From: Mucilaginibacter paludis DSM 18603
GTDB lineage: Bacteria > Bacteroidota > Bacteroidia > Sphingobacteriales > Sphingobacteriaceae
Direction: 5' to 3'
Length of the DNA stretch: 64,000 bases
Assembly (NCBI RefSeq): GCF_000166195.2
Contig: NZ_CM001403.1
Span: 4,048,432 to 4,112,431, forward strand
Shown in pieces: positions 41,890 to 48,612 of this stretch. Below the pieces are notes generated by a model. The model worked only from the letters and a program-made list of their open reading frames with translations, did no database searches and had not been told where the DNA came from. Every line of letters begins with the position of its first letter. The stretch's first letter is position 1. A program made the translations under genes and the position numbers.

Positions 41890-41992
41890 GAGTTCTTGGT
41901 TTAAAGTGTTTGTTAATGGTTCACTATTAAGCTACAACCTTTTTTTCAAGAACTCTTTTACATCATCTATCGAACCATTTCATACATACGAC

Positions 41993-42357
41993 CTTTTAAA
42001 AGCGTTAAGTATGCATCATATTAGCTGCACTTATTATCAGTGCTTATTATTGCTCCTATAATCAGTATTCTTAATTTACGACATCGGCACGCTCAATCGC
42101 CGCGTGAAGGGCTGTTACTTTTGTCTTGACACAAAAGTAACCAAACCCGACCGTAGGGAGCTCATGAACACCTTAAAAAAACAAACAACAGGTGAATAAC
42201 GTCAAGACTGCCCGATCCTTCCCCCCACAAGGCCAAACCCGGCCCGGCGTGCAGTCAGGCCTTTGCGCACTTTCTTTCTGCACATAGCAGTCTGCGAGGT
42301 GCAAACGTCATCCCTATTTTTTTACGGCTGGCCGGGTCCATTACTTATAATGACGTG
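41993..42357 (+). repeat. SRE copy 4, right part
   Basis: Continues the repeat interrupted by element D. P1 CACGC/GCGTG and P2 GTTACTTTTGT 42114-42124 with ACAAAAGTAAC 42131-42141 are intact. Between the P2 3' arm and the P3/P4 strand GTCAAGACTGC about 55 bases are inserted (GGGAGCTCATGAACACC, then AAAACAAACAACAGGTGAATAA), a module also seen in copies 5 and 6. The copy ends at CTTATAATGACGT, which is also the end of the C block. Confidence 0.75.
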
Positions 42358-42375
42358 GTGCTAAGTTGTTGATTA

Positions 42376-43755
42376 TTAAGATACTTTTTGGAGTGTCCAA
42401 CCTAATTTAGCTGCATCTTTTTGCAGTCGCGCGATCTTCCTGGCCAATTGTTTCTCTGGATCCTGTGCTATTTTCTTCGGATCATAAGGCTGTTGTTTAA
42501 GTACCATATGGTAAAAGATGACGGCTAGCTTTCTGGCTATGGCCTTGATGGCTTTTTTCTTTCCCCGCGTTCCTGCCAGCTTTCTGTATTGTTGGCCTAA
42601 AGGGCCTTTGTTTTGCCATAAACTGAATGCCGCTAGCCGGAATGCCTGCGAAGCAGGATTATGGGTTACCCGCTTTTCATGACCTACAACCCGCCCGCCG
42701 GTTATCCTTTGACGTGGAGAGAGGTTCAGCCAACTGGCGAATTGATTGGCTGTAGGCCATTTACTCATATCGGTTCCTGTGACCGAGAGTATCGTGAGCA
42801 GTCCGATCTCATCCAGCCCATCTACCTCCGTCAGGTCAACCCCCAGGATAGCCAGCAGATAATCCTTCAGATTGAAATGATATTGGTTCTTCCTCACCAA
42901 GCCCTTTTTTTTTTCGATGGGTTTGGTCAAAGCATCATCCTTTTGATGCACCAGCCTTTGAAGAGTTCCTTCAATATAGGTTTCGTAAGCCAGCATCTGT
43001 TTTTTTTGAAAGTCGAAGGCCTCCAGGTTCAATCGGAGCATCGTGACCAAATGAGGTCGGTAATCTCCTTTGAGTGAACTAAGCAGATCCTCAGGGCTGG
43101 CTTTCAATAGCGCATGATTGACCTGGGCCAATAACGTATCAGGATCGGTTGCCCCGGCGGCTATCAGGCGCAACAATTTCATACCAGCCACCCCTTCTAT
43201 ATCACTGATCAGGTGCTGGAATTTCACATTCATTTGGGTGAGGTTTTTTTGTATCCGGTTCAGTGTATCGCTTTTCTGATCCTTACAGGTGTCCCTTCCA
43301 TGAATATATTGCCGCAGTTCACGGTAAGGCTCATCGGCGATATGGGAATGGCGCAGCATCCCGTAAGAGAGGAGTTGATGCAGCCACTGAGCATCATTTA
43401 CATCTGTTTTTTGAGCTACGTTACGATAATGGCTAGGGTTAATCAGGGTGACACGCATGCCGAAATCCTCCAGGATAGTGAACAGTGTCATCCAGTAACT
43501 GCCTGTGGCCTCCATCCCCACTTCCTGTACGCCTGCTGTTTTTAACAGGGCAGCGAGTTCATGAAGGCTATCGGTAAAGCTGTCAAATGGCCTCACATGC
43601 GACAATCCTTCTCTATCCGTATAAGAGACTACCATCAGCATGCTGCCTACATCGACCCCTGCCGAACGCGGATATATCAGCTCGAAACGTTTCATCTTGA
43701 TCCCGGCACCGCCTTGCGGTAGGGTTTTCTTCTTGTTTTTCTTAGCTTTGCTCAT
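42376..43755 (-). CDS. IS110-family transposase (element C)
   Basis: The protein is identical to that of element B except Met for Leu in GSMLMVVSY. The DEDD residues (GVDVGSM, MEATGSYW, KTDVNDAQW) are intact, and Thr replaces the expected Ser in the ITGG motif as in B. The ATG at 43755 was chosen because the earlier in-frame TTG lies inside the RNA stem. The product can act on either copy, since both RNAs are the same. Confidence 0.85.
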   Translation of the reverse strand: MSKAKKNKKKTLPQGGAGIKMKRFELIYPRSAGVDVGSMLMVVSYTDREGLSHVRPFDSFTDSLHELAALLKTAGVQEVGMEATGSYWMTLFTILEDFGMRVTLINPSHYRNVAQKTDVNDAQWLHQLLSYGMLRHSHIADEPYRELRQYIHGRDTCKDQKSDTLNRIQKNLTQMNVKFQHLISDIEGVAGMKLLRLIAAGATDPDTLLAQVNHALLKASPEDLLSSLKGDYRPHLVTMLRLNLEAFDFQKKQMLAYETYIEGTLQRLVHQKDDALTKPIEKKKGLVRKNQYHFNLKDYLLAILGVDLTEVDGLDEIGLLTILSVTGTDMSKWPTANQFASWLNLSPRQRITGGRVVGHEKRVTHNPASQAFRLAAFSLWQNKGPLGQQYRKLAGTRGKKKAIKAIARKLAVIFYHMVLKQQPYDPKKIAQDPEKQLARKIARLQKDAAKLGWTLQKVS

Positions 43756-43774
43756 TGTTTTTTTTAAGAAACAG

Positions 43775-43934
43775 GGCAAGCTCTGCCACTCTAAAGGTGT
43801 TTAAGCTTATAAGCGCGGTGAGCCTTCTCCGAAAAGAGGGTTCCCATAAATATTTTTTGCAAAGAGTGACAGTCCCAAACTTATAAACGGGCTCTGGTCG
43901 GCCCCAAAGTATCATGCGGGGTGTGTAGCTTGCC
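43775..43934 (-). ncRNA. Candidate IS110 bridge RNA, element C
   Basis: The same 160-nt structured region as in element B, on the minus strand, closed by AGCTTGCC and GGCAAGCT (43927-43934 and 43775-43782 on the plus strand). The guide-loop segments look the same as in B, so both copies should use the same target and donor sequences. Confidence 0.65.
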
Positions 43935-44026
43935 TTGTTCTTTTTTCAAGTTTAGCCTTTTTTTACGATAAACGTCATCCCTATTTTTTCCCGGTTGGCA
44001 GGGTCCGTTACTTATAATGACGTCTA

Positions 44027-44440
44027 TTTAAGTAATTGATTATCAATGCGATTTTTTTTGTGCGTTAATAACCAGTATTCTTAACTGACGGCATCGCCCC
44101 GCTTAATCGCGGCGGGAAGGGGCTTGTCACGTTATTCACTATTGCTTGTTTTTGGTGTGAATGATTGCTAACGCAGTTTTGTCTTGATACAAAAAGTAAC
44201 CAAAACTAAGCGGCAGCGACCTCATGAATACCTTGAAAAACAAACAATAATGAATAAACCGACCGTAGGGAGCTCATGAACACCTTAAAAAACAAACAAA
44301 AGGTGAATAACGTCAAGACTGCCAGATCCTTCCGCCCACAGGCCAGCTCCCGGCCCGGCGTGCAGTCAGGCTTTTGCGCACTTTTCCTATCTGCGCAAAA
44401 TAGCCTACGGGTTTCAAACGTCATCTCGCCAGGTAGGACA
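44027..44440 (+). repeat. SRE copy 5, with nested insertions
   Basis: P1 reads CCCGC (44098-44102) with GCGGG (44112-44116): compared with other copies an A-T pair has become C-G on both sides. The 5' arm of P2 is interrupted by about 50 bases (GTTATTCACTATTGCTTG region), and the P2-P3 junction holds two tandem copies of the ACACCTTAAAAAACAAACAA module; the first insertion is the same module inverted. The 3' part (GACTGC, CCCGGCCCGGCGTGCAGTC) is complete. Confidence 0.7.
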
Positions 44441-44446
44441 CTTATA

Positions 44447-44625
44447 ACACCTTAAAAAACAAATAAGAGGTGAATAACGTCAAGACTGCCCGATCCTTCC
44501 ACCAACAGGCCAAACCGGCAGGCGTAGTCGGGGCCTTTGCGCACTTTCTTTCTGCACCTAATAGTCTACGAGATTCAAACGTCATCCCTGTTTTTTTTCC
44601 GGCTGGCCGGGTCTTTTAGTTAAAG
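44447..44625 (+). repeat. SRE copy 6, 3' part only
   Basis: Starts within the nested module (ACACCTTAAAAAACAAATAAG...GTGAATAACGTCAAGACTGC) and runs to the end module CGTCATCCCTG, T-tract, CCGGCTGGCCGGG. P1 and P2 are absent. It seems to be a tandem truncated duplication of copy 5. Confidence 0.65.
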
Positions 44626-44852
44626 ATAAATCTGATAAAATTTTTGTTGCCTGTTGCAATCGAAGAGCGGTTTTCTTAATAAAATAGTGTTTTGATAAAA
44701 AAGGAGCCTCAATTTTATATTTCTGGCAATGTTTTGAAAGATATCATAAAATATTTTTCAAAAAAAATACGTTTTCGTCAGCGCGGTCTTTAAATGTGAT
44801 GCTTAAATTAGTAAAACGCAGATATTTAGGTATTTACTTAAAACTTACGACA
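44626..44852. other. AT-rich leader region before the metzincin-like gene
   Basis: A strongly AT-rich stretch with no repeat unit. An in-frame ATG at 44796 would extend the downstream protein by 19 hydrophobic and basic residues; I prefer the ATG at 44853. It probably contains the promoter, but no box is clear. Confidence 0.35.
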
Positions 44853-45371
44853 ATGATAAAGGTCAACATTGCTACAACAAAAGGTTTCAGTACCGAGGAG
44901 TTGAAAAAAGTGCATACTGCACAAAATGCTTTGAATAAGATTTTAAATAACGAGAATTTTAAGGATCAGGTTTTGTATTTCACAACCGATGGGCTCTTTA
45001 GGTTCCATTACCGGCGTACATTTTTAGGTAAGTGGATAGATAGGCCTCACTCCAACCGGGAGGTCTACGAAATTTTAACCCAAGGTTCGGCCAGTACCGG
45101 CGCGGATGTTAAGCAGGTTGACCTTCATCTTGAAATGTTGCCCGGCGGGGATGTTGAGCAACTGGGCTATACCAACCCGGATACGCAACGTATTTATACC
45201 TATCGTAATTGGTTTAATAACTTGTCGTTAGCAGGTTACACCAGCCATTTGGCGCACGAGTGGTGCCACCAGTTGGGCTTTAGCCATGCCAGTAAGCCTA
45301 CCGAAAAAACCAATCATTCGGTACCTTTCGGCATAGGCAATATTACCGAAAAAATAGCCTTGTATCATTAA
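44853..45371 (+). CDS. Small cytoplasmic protein with metzincin zinc motif
   Basis: The 172-residue protein contains HEWCHQLGFSH (His135, His139, His145), an exact HExxHxxGxxH metzincin signature, preceded by a helix-like TSHLAHEW. It has no signal peptide if the ATG at 44853 is used, no propeptide and no clear Met-turn afterwards (SVPFGIGNITEKIALYH). The N-terminal part (GFSTEELKKVHTAQNALNKIL) is unfamiliar. A minimal zinc protease or a phage- or toxin-derived protein are possibilities. It overlaps the convergent recQ gene by four bases at the stop codons. Confidence 0.7.
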   Translation: MIKVNIATTKGFSTEELKKVHTAQNALNKILNNENFKDQVLYFTTDGLFRFHYRRTFLGKWIDRPHSNREVYEILTQGSASTGADVKQVDLHLEMLPGGDVEQLGYTNPDTQRIYTYRNWFNNLSLAGYTSHLAHEWCHQLGFSHASKPTEKTNHSVPFGIGNITEKIALYH

Positions 45372-47509
45372 GCCGTGGCGCGTTGCATCCATGCTATTAC
45401 GGCCTTAATTTCGGTATAGGTAAAGTCGTCCCCCAAAATTTCCTTCAGCGGGGCCAGCCTGTCGTGTCCGTAACTTTCAACCGCATCCTTAATTGTTGAT
45501 ATTTTGTTCTCGCTTACCAACTCGGACACGTCCAGCTCGCCGGTTTGAATAAACCGGGCCAGATGCGATTCCACCGTGAGGGGCGACAATTTTCTTTCTT
45601 CGGCTATTTGTTTCACATCTAAGCCGGCCCTAAATAAATTGAAAGTTTCAACCTGCGTATTATTTGCACCAGGGGCTTTGGGTTTTCTTTCCCGCTTAGG
45701 TGATTTTTTGCTCATGCGGGATGAAAGCTGATGTTGCTGGCAGTACGTTGCTACAATATCCATAAACTCTTGCCCGTAACGCTGAAGCTTAACATCGCCA
45801 AAGCCCGATACCTGCCTTAACTCAAGCAAGCTGGCGGGTAGATAAGTAGCTATCTCCAATAAAGTGGCATCAGATAAAATAACATAGGCCGGCACATTTT
45901 CGCGGATGGCTATACCTAAACGGGTTTCTTTAAGGCTCATTAACAAACCGGCTTCATAAGGTACAACTTCGGCCACTTGCTCCTCATGCACGGTTTGCGA
46001 TTTAATAAGCTGAACCTTTTTCTGGCCCTTCAATACCTCTGCACTTTGTGGTGTTAATTTGAGAACAGGGTAGGGGTCGCCCTCGGTGCGGATAAAACCC
46101 TGCGCTATCAACTCGCGGATATATTGCTGCCACTCGGCTTTGCTGAGGTCGGCACCAATACCATAAGTTTTAAGCTGTTTATGCGCTTCGCGGATCTTTT
46201 CGTTTTTTGACCCGCGTAAAAAGTCAACCAGGTAGGTAATGCCAAAGCTTTCGTTCAGCCGGGTGATTGCCGAAAATAGCTTTTGTGCAATGATGGTGCC
46301 ATCAATTCTTTCGTAATCGCTCAGGCATACATCGCATGATCCGCAATTAGCTGGGGCATCCTCATCAAAATACTTCAATAAATACTGGCGGCGGCAGGTT
46401 TGCAATTGACAAAAGCGTACCATGTCGTCCAGTTTTTTCAGCATAATCTTGCTTTGCGCCTCGTTGCCTTCCACCCTGGCGAAGCTTTGCAATTTTTGCA
46501 CATCGGCGTACGAGTAAAACAATAACGCTTTGCTGGGTAAACCATCCCTGCCCGCGCGACCGGTTTCCTGGTAATAACCTTCAATGTTTTTAGGCAGATC
46601 CATGTGAACCACAAACCGCACGTTTGATTTATTGATGCCCATGCCAAAAGCTATGGTGGCTACAATGATCTTAATTTCATCACGCAGAAAACGTTCCTGG
46701 TTCTGATCCTTAATTTTTTTTTCGAGCCCGGCATGGTAGGCCTGAGCCGAGTAACCCTGAGCTTGTAAAGCCGTGGCCAGATCTTCGGTTGACTGGCGCG
46801 AGAGGCAATAAATAATGCCCGAATCGTCCTGATGTTCCTTTAAAAAAGCAATGAGCTGGGTAAAACTATTTTTTTTGGGCGCTATGCGATAGTTGATATT
46901 TTTCCGGTCAAACGATGAAACAAACTCCCGGGGTTGATTTAGGTTTAATTTATCCAGGATATCCTTGCGCGTTATTTTATCGGCGGTAGCGGTTAACGCA
47001 ATCACCGGGATATTCGGAAAGGCTATCTTTAAACCGGCCAGCATCAGATATTCGGGCCTGAAATCGTGCCCCCAATGCGAAATACAATGAGCTTCATCAA
47101 TGGCGATGAGGGATACCTTTAAGGTTTTTAAAAAATCAATCAGGCGGCTCTCCGAACTAAACAAACGCTCCGGCGCCAGGTAAAGTAGTTTGATCTGGTT
47201 GGCCTTGAGTTGTTTGATAATTTCGCGCTGCTCATTATCCGATTGCGACGAATTTAAAAAAGCAGCATTAATACCGTTGATGTTTAAAGCATCTACCTGG
47301 TCTTTCATTAGCGCGATAAGCGGCGATATCACCACCGTGAGGCCATCAAAAATAACAGCAGGTAACTGGTAACAAATTGATTTACCGCCCCCGGTAGGCA
47401 TCAGCACCATCGCATCTTTTTGATTTAAAACGTGATCGACAATGGCTTCCTGCTCGTGCCTGAATTCGCGGTAGCCAAAGTATTTATGCAGTGCTTCGTG
47501 GGTAGTCAT
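45368..47509 (-). CDS. recQ: ATP-dependent DNA helicase RecQ
   Basis: The 713-residue 3'-5' helicase has motif I MPTGGGKSICYQLP, the DEAH box in IAIDEAHCISHWGHDFRP, motif VI QETGRAGRDG, the zinc-binding RQC region (CRRQYLLKYFDEDAPANCGSC, positions about 370-390), an HRDC domain near residue 540 and a C-terminal helix-turn-helix (FNLFRAGLDVKQIAEERKLS). This is the full-length RecQ with extra C-terminal helix-turn-helix seen in Bacteroidota; it acts in recombination and fork repair. Confidence 0.95.
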   Translation of the reverse strand: MTTHEALHKYFGYREFRHEQEAIVDHVLNQKDAMVLMPTGGGKSICYQLPAVIFDGLTVVISPLIALMKDQVDALNINGINAAFLNSSQSDNEQREIIKQLKANQIKLLYLAPERLFSSESRLIDFLKTLKVSLIAIDEAHCISHWGHDFRPEYLMLAGLKIAFPNIPVIALTATADKITRKDILDKLNLNQPREFVSSFDRKNINYRIAPKKNSFTQLIAFLKEHQDDSGIIYCLSRQSTEDLATALQAQGYSAQAYHAGLEKKIKDQNQERFLRDEIKIIVATIAFGMGINKSNVRFVVHMDLPKNIEGYYQETGRAGRDGLPSKALLFYSYADVQKLQSFARVEGNEAQSKIMLKKLDDMVRFCQLQTCRRQYLLKYFDEDAPANCGSCDVCLSDYERIDGTIIAQKLFSAITRLNESFGITYLVDFLRGSKNEKIREAHKQLKTYGIGADLSKAEWQQYIRELIAQGFIRTEGDPYPVLKLTPQSAEVLKGQKKVQLIKSQTVHEEQVAEVVPYEAGLLMSLKETRLGIAIRENVPAYVILSDATLLEIATYLPASLLELRQVSGFGDVKLQRYGQEFMDIVATYCQQHQLSSRMSKKSPKRERKPKAPGANNTQVETFNLFRAGLDVKQIAEERKLSPLTVESHLARFIQTGELDVSELVSENKISTIKDAVESYGHDRLAPLKEILGDDFTYTEIKAVIAWMQRATA

Positions 47510-47611
47510 GGAGTGCTTTTGCTAAAAAAGTAAAGTTACTAATGCAAATCAAGAGATAAGAATCGGCAGGGAAGAAAATTTTGCCGCAGCAAAATGTGCC
47601 TTGTTGAGGGT

Positions 47612-48440
47612 TTTCTATTTGCGCGCAAATAATTTCATTGGAGATGATGATTTTTTGCTATTGATAACCAATTAGTTACAGGGTTGTCAATGGCAGCCTG
47701 TCGAAGCACCGGGCGAGGGCCATACACGGTATGTCTTTATGAGTTACTTTGCAGGAGTTGAGAGCATGATGCAGATGCCCACCGCACGTGCTTCGAGGGG
47801 CCTCAGCATGACATCCCCTTTCTTTTGATTTGATTTACCACCCTGATGTTGTGCGCAAAGGCCTGCCATGCTGAGTAACCCACCGGGCCTCACCCGAAAA
47901 AACAGGGATGACGTTTGAACCCTGTAGGCTATTTTGCGCAGATAGGAAAAGTGCGCAAAAGCCCGACTGCACGCCGGGCCGGGAGCTGGCCTGTGGGCGG
48001 AAGGATCGGGCAGTCTTGACTTTTTTGGTTCTTTTTGTGTCAAGACAAAAAGAACAAAGCCCTTCGCGCGGCGATTGAGCGCGCCGATGCTCAAAATTAA
48101 GAATACTGATTATCAGAGCAAAAACAGACGCTCTGATAATCAACAACTTAACAATTCGTCATTATAAGCATGTCGAAGCACCGAGCGAAGGGCCATACGG
48201 TATGCCCTTCTGCGTTACTTTGCACGGGTTGAGAGCATGATGCAGATGCCCACCGCACGTGCTTCGAGGGGCCTCAGCATGACATCCCCTTTCTTTTTGA
48301 TTTCTCCCTTAACTCCACCTCTGTGCGCAAAGGCCTGTCAGGCTAAGGGCTTTCTATTTGCGCGCAAATAATTTCATTGGAGATGATAATTTTTTTGCTA
48401 TTGATAACCAATTAGTTACAGAGTTGTCAGTGGCAGCCTG
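47612..48440. repeat. Composite repeat region flanked by 90-bp direct repeats
   Basis: TTTCTATTTGCGCGCAAATA... at 47612-47700 recurs in the same direction at 48351-48440, nearly identical, each with the palindrome ATTTGCGCGCAAAT. Between them are two copies of a unit with TCGAAGCAC...GTGCTTCGA arms (47701-47709 with 47788-47796; 48173-48181 with 48259-48267), each followed by GGGGCCTCAGCATGACATCC, and, between these, SRE copy 7. No convincing gene is present in the 1.1 kb between recQ and the M14 peptidase. Confidence 0.65.
47888..48168 (-). repeat. SRE copy 7 (inverted)
   Basis: On the minus strand P1 is CGCGC with GCGCG, a third version of the same pair (G-C instead of A-T or C-G). P2 is GTTCTTTTTGT/ACAAAAAGAAC (48028-48055) as in copy 1; the P2 loop and its downstream partner (48015-48020 on the plus strand) are complementary. 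The copy lacks the GTCATCCCGACG segment near its start, so it is a shorter form. It ends with GATAATCAACAACTTAAC and CGTCATTATAAG. Confidence 0.8.
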
Positions 48441-48612
48441 TAGTCAAACGATGTTTTGACTGATCATCAATAAATAGGCCTCCGCGCTAACTGCATCTTA
48501 TCGTTTACCCAACACCATAATCAATCAACTATTAACCGTGAACCATCAACCATGAACTATAATAGCAGTTTTTCATAATTCTTTTTTAGCTTAGCCTATC
48601 ATAATAACATCC
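48441..48612. other. Upstream region of the M14 peptidase gene
   Basis: It contains a degenerate run of AACCATCAACC / ACCGTGAACC / ACCATGAAC phrases (about 48525-48557), a short-period repeat like the GACTC run elsewhere. Nothing else recognisable; the promoter is presumably in the last 60 bases. Confidence 0.4.

Larger units (their letters stand above)
40353..41992 (-). mobile_element. IS110-family element D inserted in an SRE
   Basis: This 1640-bp insertion lies between two CT dinucleotides (40351-40352 and 41993-41994). Removing it joins GGAT-CT with TTTAAAAGCG, one base different from the intact copy 2 (GGATCTTCTAAAAGCG). Near the ends TATGATGAAAT (40355-40365) and ATTTCATACATA (41977-41988) form imperfect subterminal inverted repeats. 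The transposase is on the minus strand, with about 470 noncoding bases downstream of it and only about 100 upstream; long 3' noncoding sequence plus subterminal repeats is the layout of the IS1111 group. Confidence 0.75.
42344..44024 (-). mobile_element. IS110-type element C (near-identical copy of B)
   Basis: The block is the reverse complement of 5892-7572, the same 1681 bases long, including the transposase gene, the 160-nt leader RNA and the SRE-derived flanks bounded by CTTATAATGACG motifs. I noticed a single base difference, which changes one codon from Leu (B) to Met (C). Such identity shows recent duplication. On its far side a new SRE start (TAAGTAATTGATTATCAATG) follows at once. Confidence 0.8.

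Noticed and set aside
42661..43545. Frames of 138 and 110 codons opposite the transposase of element C
   Set aside because: Exact counterparts exist opposite element B; they are shadows of the transposase gene.
44206..44424. 72-codon minus-strand frame in SRE copy 5
   Set aside because: Made of the nested module and the GC-rich SRE part; not conserved between copies.
40276..44640. CRISPR array
   Set aside because: The repeats are long, irregularly spaced and in both orientations; there are no short regular repeat-spacer units and no cas genes.
45368..47509. recQ as part of a defence island
   Set aside because: Full-length housekeeping RecQ with RQC, HRDC and HTH; no defence partners other than the uncertain metzincin-like gene.
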